Assembly: GCA_963738185.1 (NCBI GenBank)
Contig: CAVTVA010000001.1
Span: forward strand, 868,001 to 932,000
Direction of reading: 5' to 3'
DNA: 64,000 nt
DNA from: AP-15 sp963738185
GTDB taxonomy: Bacteria; Pseudomonadota; Alphaproteobacteria; ATCC43930; CGMCC-115725
Shown here: in pieces, positions 8,343-17,024 of the stretch
Position numbering within the stretch: position 1 is the first letter of the stretch
Layout: each line of letters opens with the position of its first letter
The notes under the pieces: generated by a model
Told to the model about the DNA's origin: nothing
The model's input: the letters and a program-made list of their open reading frames with translations, nothing else
Database searches by the model: none
Program-made: the position numbers and the translations under genes

Positions 8343-8412
8343 CTAAAACCGGAGCAGGCCCTAAAACCGGAACCGCTAAAACGCGAACCGTTAAACCCGG
8401 GGCGGGCTCTAA
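8343..8412. repeat. Imperfect tandem repeats, CTAAAACCGGARC unit
   Basis: About five imperfect copies of CTAAAACCGGAAC, spaced 13-17 bases, lie between the C39 peptidase and lipoprotein genes. The first copy on the coding strand includes the peptidase stop codon (TTC CGG TTT TAG). On the transcribed strand they read GTTTCGGTTTTAG. No protein is encoded by them in the correct frame. They may be slippage products or affect mRNA processing. Confidence 0.55.
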
Positions 8413-9143
8413 AACCGAAACAGATTGAGCAGGCCTGGTTGCGACAAGGTGGCGAGATCGAGCGCGTAGCGCGTCAGCGCCCATGGCGGCGCCGGCGCCG
8501 AGGCCCATTTCTGATCGCTGTTGAAGCTGTGCTGGCCGCGCTCGACATGGCTCAAGATCAGAAAGAAGATGCCGCTCCACTGCGACTGGAACACGCCGAC
8601 CGGCTCGCTGCGCATCCCGTTGGCCGGATCCGCCAGCAGCACCCGCCCGTTCTCGACCCCCTCGAGCACGACAAAATGCAGGTAGCCGCGCACATTCAAG
8701 AGCACGATCGCCGGCAGCCGCACCTCTTCGAGCTTGCTCAAGGGCGCCCGGTAGCCGTTCGAATCGAGCCCATGCCGGGTCAGATAGTTCTTGATGTCGA
8801 GCAGCGAGAACCCGGATTCGCTGATCACCTTTTTGTTGCCGTTGACGATCATGTCGTTGAACACGGCGGCTTCGCTGACCGGCATCCCATAATTGTAGGT
8901 CAGCAACGTCGCCAGTGCCGCCGAGCCGCAGGAAAAATCGTGTTCCTGGGCGATCGTCGCCTGGTATTTCTGCTCCTGAAAGCTCTGCAGATTGAGCGAT
9001 ACCGCAGCGCCGCCGCCGATACCGATATTGACCAGATACATCGATCCGGCCTGCGCCGGGCTGAGCGCCCCGGCCAGCAGTAGGGCGCCGGGCCATAATG
9101 CCGAAGCGATCGGCCGCCGCATTGCCCACTGTCCAATCCTCAT
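8409..9143 (-). CDS. C39-family cysteine peptidase, FapD-like
   Basis: A 244-residue protein with a basic N-terminus and signal segment ending AQAGS, so likely periplasmic. The C39 catalytic features are all visible: QEHDFSCGSAALATLL gives the oxyanion Gln (about 66) and nucleophile Cys72; YLHFVVLEG gives His156; LLADPANG gives Asp172. The domain stands alone, without the ABC transporter half seen in bacteriocin exporters. A free-standing exported C39 peptidase is what FapD is in Pseudomonas amyloid operons. It sits between the small secreted protein (30-base gap) and the lipoprotein with a double-glycine motif, its likely substrate. The C-terminal 45 residues are outside the catalytic domain. 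Confidence 0.85.
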   Translation of the reverse strand: MRIGQWAMRRPIASALWPGALLLAGALSPAQAGSMYLVNIGIGGGAAVSLNLQSFQEQKYQATIAQEHDFSCGSAALATLLTYNYGMPVSEAAVFNDMIVNGNKKVISESGFSLLDIKNYLTRHGLDSNGYRAPLSKLEEVRLPAIVLLNVRGYLHFVVLEGVENGRVLLADPANGMRSEPVGVFQSQWSGIFFLILSHVERGQHSFNSDQKWASAPAPPWALTRYALDLATLSQPGLLNLFRF

Positions 9144-9173
9144 GACCAACCTTAGAACGCGCCGGCGCCGCGG

Positions 9174-9545
9174 TCAATGAACACTAATATTAATTGTCGT
9201 GCTGGTCTGCATGACCGAGTTGTTGCCAAAATTCTGCAGCACCGAGGTGATGCCGACATTGTTGTCGATCGAATGGTCGTTGCTGATCATGCCGGTAATC
9301 GGGCTGGCCAGAACGGCGTTGCCGGCCGAGCTGCCGTTGTTCAGCGCCGAGCCGTTGACGTTGACGGCAATGCCGCGCGCCCGCTCGCGGCCGAGCTCGG
9401 CCGTGGGCACCGCGGTTCCCGCCAAAATGTGCAGCACCGCCGCCGATTGCGTCGGCGCCGCACCCCCGGCCGCCAGGCAGGAGCCGGAGCCGCCGGCGAC
9501 CGCAGCGAAGAGCGCGGCGGCAGCCCAGATCGCGGATGGTTTCAT
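9174..9545 (-). CDS. Small secreted Asn/Ser-rich protein, candidate minor amyloid subunit
   Basis: A 123-residue protein with a signal peptide (MKPSAIWAAAALFAAVAGG, cleavage probably after LAA). The mature part has a short basic segment (AELGRERARG) and then an Asn/Ser/Gly/Val-rich C-terminus free of Lys and Cys. It ends with SVLQNFGNNSVMQTSTTINI, which resembles segments of the repeat protein (GILQANQNTGAGSVQQNSVA) and of the lipoprotein. Polar beta-prone segments of this sort are typical of amyloid subunits. By analogy with FapB beside FapC it could be a nucleator. Start chosen at the Met preceding the signal peptide; an in-frame upstream Met lacks a ribosome-binding site. Confidence 0.7.
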   Translation of the reverse strand: MKPSAIWAAAALFAAVAGGSGSCLAAGGAAPTQSAAVLHILAGTAVPTAELGRERARGIAVNVNGSALNNGSSAGNAVLASPITGMISNDHSIDNNVGITSVLQNFGNNSVMQTSTTINISVH

Positions 9546-9649
9546 CTGTTCAATCCCTGTCGATCGTCTTGGCAAGCGGGCATTGGCGAAAGCGACGGCC
9601 CGCACCGCCGGTTTTCCGGCGATGCGGACCGCTCTAGTCGAAGCTGCGG

Positions 9650-11536
9650 TTAGTGGGCCGTGCTGGTGTTGGTGAACCCTGCCAACCCGCCGCTGGCGCT
9701 GCTGCCGGTGACCGTCGAGGTCAGAGCCACCGAGTTCTGCTGCACCGAGCCGGCGCCGGTGTTCTGGTTGGCCTGCAGGATGCCCTGGCCGCCCATCGAG
9801 TAGGTCATCGACACATCGCCGCTGTACCCGCCCGCACCCTTCGAGATGTACTTGTTGTCCTTGACCGACGCCTGATTGTACGCCGAGCCGGTGAAGGAGT
9901 TGCTGATCGTCTGGGTGTGCGTCGTGGTGTTGGCCAGCGAGCCACTGCCGACCACTGAATCAGCCAGCAGACCCTTGACGTTGTTTTCGGTCTTGTTGTT
10001 GGTGCTGCTGTCCGTGAAGCTCTTGCTGTTGTTGTTGTTGATCGCCTTGCCGCCATTGGTCGCGGCCGCGGTGCCGCCCATGCTGCCCGACGAGGAGGCC
10101 GCATGGCTGTCGGTGTGCGTGTTGCCGCTGATATTGGTCGCCTTGCTGCCATTCTGGGCCGCCGCGCCGGTACCGCTGTTGGTGTTGGTGTTGGTCTTGG
10201 TGCTGGTCTTGCTGACCGACACGGTCTTGGTGTTGCCGGAGTTGATGTTCTTGCCACCGTTATTGGCAACCGGGCTGTCGGCGCCGGTCGACGATGTAGC
10301 GGTGGTCTTGGTGCTGGTCTTGCTGACCGACACGGTCTTGGTGTTGCCGGAGTCCTTGTTGACAGCGACGCCGCCATTGTTGGCGGATGGGCTGCCGGTA
10401 CCGGCAGTGCTGCTGGTGCTGGTGTTGGTCTTGGTGTTGCCGTTGCCCTTGCTGACCGAGGTGCTGCCGTTATTGGCGGCTGCGCTGTTGCCGGCCGAGC
10501 TCACCGTGTTGGTTTTGGTGGTGGTCTTGGTGTTGCCGGAGAGCAGGCTATTGCCGTTCGCCTGAACCGCGGTGCTCTTCTTGCCGTTGGCGGCTGCGCC
10601 AGTGTTGGACGCCCCGCCATTGTCCGCGGCAGCGCTGTTGACGCCGCTCGCGGTCGGCGTGTTGGTGTTGGTCTTGCTGACCGAGGTGGTCTTGGTGTTG
10701 CCGTTGCCCTTGCTGACCGAGGTGCTGCCATTATTGGCGGCTGAGCTGTTCGCGCCGCTCGCGGTGTTGGTCGGCGTGCTGGTCTTGGTAACCGTCGTCG
10801 TCTTGCTGTTGCCGTTGCCCTTGCTGACCGAAGTGCTGCCGTTGTTGGCGGCCGAGCTGCCGGTGCCGCTCGAGGTGGCTGTCGGCGTGCTGGTCTTGGT
10901 GACCGTCGTGGTCTTGGTGTTGCCGTTGTCGGCGCTGACCGCCTTGCTGCCGTTGTTGGCGGCGGGGCTAGCGGCGCCGGAGGTGGTGTTGCCGGAGGTC
11001 TTGGTGACCGTTGTGGTCTTGGTCTTGTTGGCGTTCAGCGTGTTGCCGTTGGCCTGAATCGCGGTGTTCTTTTTGCCGGTGGCCGCGGCGCCGTTGTTGG
11101 TCGCGGTGTTGGTCTTGCTGACCGTGGTGGTCTTGGTGTTGCCATTGAGCTTGCTGACCGAGGTGCCGCCATTGTTGGAGGCGGCGCTGCTGGTGCCGCT
11201 CGAGGTGGCCGTCGGGGTCTTTGTGACCGTCGTGGTCTTGGTCTTGGTATTGGTGATGGGGCTGGCGCCGGCTGCGTTCTGGGAGCCGTTGTTGCCCTTC
11301 TGCGCCGTGGCGGACGCGTTGGCGTTGGTTCCGTTGCCGGAAGCTTGGCCACCCGTCAAGCCGGTGCCGCCGACGGTGCCCTGGTTGGCGCTGTTGCCGC
11401 CCTTGTTGCCCTGAGCCGCGTTGCCGGTGCTGCTGCTGCTGGTCGTCTGATGGTTCGCGGCCTGGGCAGCCGGGCTGTACGCTGCGCCAGCGCCCAGGGC
11501 GAGGACCGCGCAAGTTGCTAGCAAAAGATTCCGCAT
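9650..11536 (-). CDS. Large secreted Thr/Asn/Ser repeat protein, candidate amyloid fibre subunit
   Basis: A 628-residue protein with a clear signal peptide (MRNLLLATCAVLALGAG, cleavage after AQA near 27) and a GAGGAAAG ribosome-binding site. Roughly residues 100-500 are about a dozen imperfect 25-37 residue units of the type ANNGSTSVSKGNGN then TKTTTVTKTSTPT. Each unit alternates a Gly/Asn turn with a Thr/Lys/Val strand. The last 100 residues are not repetitive and contain GGQGILQANQNTGAGS then VQQNSVAL, a motif shared in looser form with the proteins at 9174 and 7565. After the signal peptide there is no Cys. This is the architecture expected of a FapC-like or beta-helical fibre. It has no close family that I recognise. 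Transcription probably starts at the sigma-54 promoter at 11672-11688. Confidence 0.75.
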   Translation of the reverse strand: MRNLLLATCAVLALGAGAAYSPAAQAANHQTTSSSSTGNAAQGNKGGNSANQGTVGGTGLTGGQASGNGTNANASATAQKGNNGSQNAAGASPITNTKTKTTTVTKTPTATSSGTSSAASNNGGTSVSKLNGNTKTTTVSKTNTATNNGAAATGKKNTAIQANGNTLNANKTKTTTVTKTSGNTTSGAASPAANNGSKAVSADNGNTKTTTVTKTSTPTATSSGTGSSAANNGSTSVSKGNGNSKTTTVTKTSTPTNTASGANSSAANNGSTSVSKGNGNTKTTSVSKTNTNTPTASGVNSAAADNGGASNTGAAANGKKSTAVQANGNSLLSGNTKTTTKTNTVSSAGNSAAANNGSTSVSKGNGNTKTNTSTSSTAGTGSPSANNGGVAVNKDSGNTKTVSVSKTSTKTTATSSTGADSPVANNGGKNINSGNTKTVSVSKTSTKTNTNTNSGTGAAAQNGSKATNISGNTHTDSHAASSSGSMGGTAAATNGGKAINNNNSKSFTDSSTNNKTENNVKGLLADSVVGSGSLANTTTHTQTISNSFTGSAYNQASVKDNKYISKGAGGYSGDVSMTYSMGGQGILQANQNTGAGSVQQNSVALTSTVTGSSASGGLAGFTNTSTAH

Positions 11537-11671
11537 AACGTCTTTCCTCTTCGTTTTCCCCGCCCCTGCGGCGGAAGCCATAAAACGCCTGCCTGCTTCG
11601 GTTGAGGTTTCCGCCGGCGGCACTGCCGCCGAAACCGCCCCTGCCCCTTCACACGCCGACCCCTCCTAACC

Positions 11672-11688
11672 AGCAATCGACATGCCAA
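11672..11688 (-). promoter_or_regulatory. Sigma-54 (-24/-12) promoter for the amyloid operon
   Basis: Read on the minus strand the site is TTGGCATGTCGATTGCT. It matches the sigma-54 consensus TTGGCACG-N4-TTGCW with a single change (C to T). The invariant GG and GC are exactly ten bases apart. The expected transcript start is near 11661, leaving a leader of about 125 bases before the repeat-protein ATG at 11536. A sigma-54 activator gene lies directly upstream, which strengthens the call. Confidence 0.75.
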
Positions 11689-11740
11689 CTTTCGGCAGCT
11701 CGAGAAACTGGCGAAATCCAATCGAATTCAGCGGCTTGGC

Positions 11741-11759
11741 AACGAATTGTTAATTCGTT
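11741..11759. promoter_or_regulatory. Perfect 8-base inverted repeat, candidate activator site
   Basis: AACGAATTGTTAATTCGTT has perfect 8-base arms around a 3-base centre. It lies about 80-100 bases upstream of the predicted sigma-54 transcript start, where enhancer-binding proteins usually bind. It lacks a T run on either side, so a terminator is less likely. Confidence 0.5.
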
Positions 11760-11775
11760 GCGCGGTATCGTGTTC

Positions 11776-11810
11776 CACTGAGACAGTTGCGACGTATCGC
11801 ACTGAGACAG
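11776..11810. promoter_or_regulatory. Two direct copies of CACTGAGACAG, candidate enhancer
   Basis: Identical 11-mers at 11776-11786 and 11800-11810, with a 24-base period. The second continues into a GACAGCTGTC palindrome. They sit about 115-150 bases upstream of the predicted sigma-54 start and only 78 bases past the stop codon of the activator gene. Paired repeats at this distance are typical upstream activating sequences for hexameric sigma-54 activators. Confidence 0.5.
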
Positions 11811-11887
11811 CTGTCGTGTCGCACTATGCGGCGCGCCGAGTGCGGCGGCCGAAGCGCGCCGGGAGCCGCTGCCATGCCGACGCGGGC

Positions 11888-13123
<1,236 letters not shown>

Positions 13124-14226
13124 CGAAGCCCCCCTGCCATTTATCCTCGCGCATCAGCGCGGCGCACCCGTTGCGGGGTCAGGAAATCGTCAGTGACCGG
13201 CGCCGCCGAAAATCGTAAAGAGCGGGCGGTGACGTCGCCCCGAAGCGATGGTCGAAAATGCCGATCTGCGTCAGGCCGCGGGCGGTCCGACGCGTTCCGG
13301 ACGGAAATGATCATCGTGCAGGCGCCCATTGCGGTTATCTGCCACAGATATGCAAGTGCCGGGCCAAAGACGTTAATCGAGTGCTTTCAAAGGGATACGG
13401 AGGACCCGCCGATCTGGCGGCAAAAAAATGTCAATTTCACCGACGCTCGCCGTCAGGTGTTGGAGGCGTCACGATCCTCCCAATAATGGTTAAAAAGTCA
13501 GCTTAACTTTTGGGAACCCCGGTGGATCAACAGGATAAAGAAAAGCTCGACGCGCACGAGTTCAGCTTGATGTAAGATTCTCCGACGCTTTTGTCACAAT
13601 TTGGGGTGTAAAATTTTCCGTCAGTCGCCAGGAGCCTCGGGGCGGATCGTCGCCGCTGGGCCGCGTAACCAAGCATTTCAGCGACATCGCAGCACCCCCT
13701 CGGCCGGCGGCGGCCGGCGGAGCTGGCAGCGGGCGCCTAACGCCGCTTGCGGCCGGGCTGAAACGGGATCGGCGCAGCCGAGATCGGCGACCCGCAGGTT
13801 TTTCTTTAACGTTTGGGCGAATGAGCCGCCGCGGTGCTTGATATCGGCAGCGCTCGCCGCGAAAGAAAACCCGAGCGGCAAGAGTTCCACGCTGCCTAGA
13901 GTCCACGCTGTCACCAAGCCTGCCCCTGGCGGCGAACAGGGGGGCGGCAACGTGCTGGCGCGGCGGGTGCTGATCGAAGGCGCCTGGACGCCTTCCACAC
14001 CCAAGACCCGAATCCGACAGGCTGCTAGAGCGGTTTTCGACCCAGTCGACGCACTCGGCACGCACCATCCCCACCCCCGACCCGCCCCATCGAGGTGCGG
14101 GAGCACAAATAGGAGCGCTGATAAAGGCCCTCCCGCTTGATGGGGTGGGTTGGGGGAGGGGACGCGGTGCAATTTGCTTCTGAACCCCCAGCTGACGACA
14201 TATCGCGGCTGTTTTCGACGAATTCG
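13124..14226. other. Gene-poor stretch upstream of the sigma-54 activator
   Basis: About 1.1 kb with no convincing gene on either strand; the long open frames read as Arg/Pro-rich shadow translations. The part at 13380-13620 is distinctly richer in A+T and contains AAAAGT/ACTTTT inverse arms near 13495-13515, so the activator promoter may lie here. Around 14060-14160 there is a large imperfect palindrome with ACCCCATC-like and GGTGGGGT-like arms of an interspersed type. Confidence 0.45.
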
Positions 14227-14532
14227 CTATTTTTTGGGGGCGCAGACGAAGGTCGCCCGCGCCGGGAGCAGCAGCGGGCAAAAGTCGAGCCTCCGGTCGG
14301 TATCGACGCGCGCCGCGCGTGTGTTTGGCGCGCATTGCTGCTGCGCCGCCTGCCGCACTGCGGCGCGCGAGCTGATCACCGCGTCGTAGCAGATCGCCAC
14401 CCGCGGCCCGGATTCCGCCACCCCCGGTGCGGCGGGCTGGGGGGCAGTGGGGTAGGGGTCAAATGCCGAGCAGCCGGCGAGCCCTGTTCCCGCGATGACC
14501 AGCAGCCTGAGGAGAGCGGGCGCCGCTCTCAT
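14227..14532 (-). CDS. Small predicted lipoprotein
   Basis: A 101-residue protein, MRAAPALLRLLVIAGTGLAG then Cys21, giving a clear LAGC lipobox. The mature part holds four more Cys residues (near 48, 67, 85 and 97), which could form two disulfides in the periplasm. Its ATG overlaps the amidase stop (ATGA, 14529-14532), so it is translated after the amidase. I do not recognise the family. The coupling says only that it is co-expressed with the amidase. Confidence 0.7.
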   Translation of the reverse strand: MRAAPALLRLLVIAGTGLAGCSAFDPYPTAPQPAAPGVAESGPRVAICYDAVISSRAAVRQAAQQQCAPNTRAARVDTDRRLDFCPLLLPARATFVCAPKK

Positions 14533-15818
14533 GCCGCAGCGGCGAGGGCGCGTTCGAGAAACAGCGCGCAAGCCAAGAGCCGTGCATCCTCCCCGATCAT
14601 GCCGACGAGCTGCACCCCAACCGGCAAGCCATCGGCGCCCCACTGCGCCGGCACGGTGGCGCACGGCACCCCGAGCAGGGTCCACATGCGGTTGAACACC
14701 GGGTTGCCGGTATAGTCGAGGCCCGTTGGCGCGGCACCCGGCGCCGCCGGCACCAGCATCGCCTCGCAGCCGCCAAAAAAACCGGCGAGGCCGGCCCGCG
14801 CCCGTTCGCCCGAGGCGCGCGCCGCATCGTACTCGTCGGCCCCGACCGCCAGCCCGGCGTCGAGCATTTGGGCCAGCCGCGGCGACAATTCGGCGCTGTG
14901 CCGGAGGCGCTCGTCGGCGAGCGCGCGCGCGGTCTCGAACCCCATGATCTTGTCCTGCGCTTCGCTCAACCCGTGATGCTCGGGGGCGATCGCGATTTCG
15001 TCGACCCGCGCCCCGGCGCCTTCGAGCGCGGCGCGCGCCCGGTCGAGAGCGGCGGCCGTCGCCGGCTCGGCCTCGTCCCACATCGGGGTGCGATAGAGGC
15101 CAAAGCGCGGCATATGCGCGAGCGGCGTCAGATGGCGCAATGCCGGCCGCTCGGCGACGATTCCGGCAAAGAACGCAGCATCCTCGACAGTGCGGGCGAG
15201 GACGCCGACCGTGTCGAGACTATCGGCGAGCGGCTTGACCCCAGCGCGGCTGATCATTCCGAAGCTCGGCTTGTAGCCGACGACGCCGCAGAACGCCGCC
15301 GGGCGGATCACCGACCCGGCGGTCTGGGTGCCAAAGGCGAGCGGCGCCATGCCGTCGGCGACCGCCGCGGCCGACCCGCTCGACGAGCCGCCCGGGGTGT
15401 GCGCCGGGTTCTTCGGGTTCGCCGTCTTGCCGGGCGTGAAGGTGGCGAATTCGGTGGTGACGGTCTTGCCGAGCACCACCGCTCCGGCGGCGCGGGCCAG
15501 CGCCACGCAGGCAGCGTCGGCGGCCGGCCGGTGGCCGCGATAGATCGGCGAACCGTAGGCGGTCGGCATATCCGCGGTGTCGATCAAATCCTTGACCGCG
15601 ATCGGGACCCCATGCAGCGGGCCGCGCGACGGCTCGCGGTCGCGTTGCCGCGCCTCGGTCAGCGCCTGCTCGCGGTCGAGATATTGCCAGGCGCCGACTA
15701 TGCTCTCGCGCGCCGCGATCCGGTCGAGATAGGCGGCGGCGAGCGCCGCCGCGGTGAGCTTGCCCTCGGCGATCTGCCGGGCAGCCTCGCGGGCGGTCAG
15801 CGAACGCGGATCGGTCAC
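14529..15818 (-). CDS. Amidase signature family hydrolase
   Basis: A 429-residue amidase. The Ser-cisSer-Lys triad is in place: Lys in VPIAVKDLIDTAD (near 75), cis-Ser in TPGGSSSGSAAAVADG (near 150) and nucleophile Ser in FGTQTAGSVIRPA (near 175). It probably hydrolyses a small amide to a carboxylate and ammonia in the cytoplasm; GatA is unlikely because no gatB or gatC is nearby. The start is a GTG at 15818 preceded by AGGAGAGGAG; the upstream open frame is Arg/Pro-rich and not protein-like. It is followed by a coupled lipoprotein gene. A DUF1989 gene, often tied to urea metabolism, lies close by on the other strand. Confidence 0.9.
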   Translation of the reverse strand: MTDPRSLTAREAARQIAEGKLTAAALAAAYLDRIAARESIVGAWQYLDREQALTEARQRDREPSRGPLHGVPIAVKDLIDTADMPTAYGSPIYRGHRPAADAACVALARAAGAVVLGKTVTTEFATFTPGKTANPKNPAHTPGGSSSGSAAAVADGMAPLAFGTQTAGSVIRPAAFCGVVGYKPSFGMISRAGVKPLADSLDTVGVLARTVEDAAFFAGIVAERPALRHLTPLAHMPRFGLYRTPMWDEAEPATAAALDRARAALEGAGARVDEIAIAPEHHGLSEAQDKIMGFETARALADERLRHSAELSPRLAQMLDAGLAVGADEYDAARASGERARAGLAGFFGGCEAMLVPAAPGAAPTGLDYTGNPVFNRMWTLLGVPCATVPAQWGADGLPVGVQLVGMIGEDARLLACALFLERALAAAA

Positions 15819-16040
15819 GGGAGTCTCCTCTCCTGCATCGCAGCGGGGGGGGCCGCCCGGCAGCAGTCGGTCCCGTCGGCGGTCACCGCGACGGCTTGGC
15901 GGTCGGCGGCGGCGCGGCCACTGTCGCCCGAAGGGGAGCGTCTGGCAAGACGCGGCGGACGGAGCTGACCGGCGCCCTGGCCGCGTATAACAACCGGCTT
16001 GGCGGTCGCTAACGGCCAGGCAATTCTCACCGGAGGCATT

Positions 16041-16238
16041 ATGGGCCAACCATCCGACGAGCACCGGGGCGGCCGCTCGCGGTTCGGGGCGGTGATCGGC
16101 TTGCTGGTCGTGCTGGTTCTGGTGGTTGCCGCGGTCTACCTGGTTCATGCGCTGCGCGAGGAATCGCAGCTCGAGGATTGCCTGATGTCCGGGCGGACCA
16201 ATTGCGCGCCGATCGCGATCCCCTCCGGCGGCAAATAG
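16041..16238 (+). CDS. Small single-pass membrane protein
   Basis: A 65-residue protein starting MGQPSDEHRGGRSRFGAVI, with one strong transmembrane segment (about 16-36: VIGLLVVLVLVVAAVYLV) and a short tail with two Cys residues (EDCLMSGRTNCAP). The ATG follows GGAGG. No family recognised. It lies 57 bases before the DUF1989 gene and could be co-transcribed. Confidence 0.6.
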   Translation: MGQPSDEHRGGRSRFGAVIGLLVVLVLVVAAVYLVHALREESQLEDCLMSGRTNCAPIAIPSGGK

Positions 16239-16295
16239 TCGAACCGGACGATCTGGCTGCTACACTCGCCGAACACGAGCGGACGGAGGCGCGAG

Positions 16296-16907
16296 ATGAT
16301 CGAAATCCCGGCACGCCGCGGCAAGGCGGCCCGGCTGCGGCATGGCGAGATCGTCAAGATCGTCAACACCCGGGGCCAGCAGGTGGTCGATACCTGGGCA
16401 TTCCACGCCGAGGATTTGCGCGAATTCATGTCGATGGAGCACAGCCGGGTGGCGATCGGGCATATCATCCCGGCGGTCGGCGACGCGCTGGTCACCAACC
16501 GGCGGCGGCCGATCCTGACCTTGGTCGAAGACACCTCCGGCGGCATTCACGACACCTTGTTCGCGGCCTGCGACCGCTGGCGCTACGAATTGCTTGGATG
16601 CGCCGAATATCACGACAACTGCACCGACAACCTGGCGGCGGCATTGGCCGAGCTCGGGCTCGCATCGCCGCAAACCCCGGCACCGCTCAACCTGTTTATG
16701 AATATCCCGGTCATCGACGGCAACCGGGTCGAGGTGCGGCCACCAGTCAGCACGCCCGGCAGCTTTGTCGCGCTGCGGGCCGAGATCGATTGCGTGGTCG
16801 CCTTTTCCGCCTGCCCGCAGGACCTGGTGCCGGTCAACGGTGCCGCACTGCGCCCGACGCATGCGCATTTTGAAATCCGCGGCGCCACCGGGCCGGCCCA
16901 TCCATGA
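16296..16907 (+). CDS. DUF1989 (urea carboxylase-associated) protein
   Basis: A 203-residue protein of the DUF1989 family. Recognisable features are VNTRGQQVVDTWAFHAED (about 23-40), FMSMEHSRVA (about 44-53), LLGCAEYHDNCTDNL near 98-112 and the LNLFMNIPV segment near 131-139. Family members are found next to urea carboxylase or amino-acid catabolic genes, sometimes as pairs; their biochemical role is not settled. No urea carboxylase is in this window. The full-length family is about 200 residues, so the gene is complete. Confidence 0.88.
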   Translation: MIEIPARRGKAARLRHGEIVKIVNTRGQQVVDTWAFHAEDLREFMSMEHSRVAIGHIIPAVGDALVTNRRRPILTLVEDTSGGIHDTLFAACDRWRYELLGCAEYHDNCTDNLAAALAELGLASPQTPAPLNLFMNIPVIDGNRVEVRPPVSTPGSFVALRAEIDCVVAFSACPQDLVPVNGAALRPTHAHFEIRGATGPAHP

Positions 16908-17024
16908 ACCGGTGAACCGGCGATCTACTCCGGGTGCCGGCGACGCAGCCGAACAGGCTTTTGCGCCGTTTACCCCAAGCGGGGTCGGCGCGGTGATGCG
17001 GCGGCGCGCTCTGGGAGTCTCGTC

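Noticed and set aside
9876..11414. Long plus-strand frames reading as very hydrophobic, Leu/Val-rich 'membrane' proteins
   Set aside because: They are the antisense of the Thr/Asn repeat gene; ACC/AAC-rich codons read backwards as GGT/GTT. No ribosome-binding site, and the minus-strand protein has a proper signal peptide.
13562..14335. Minus-strand open frame of 257 codons
   Set aside because: Arg/Pro/Gly-rich shadow-like composition, passes through a palindromic repeat, no domain or ribosome-binding site.
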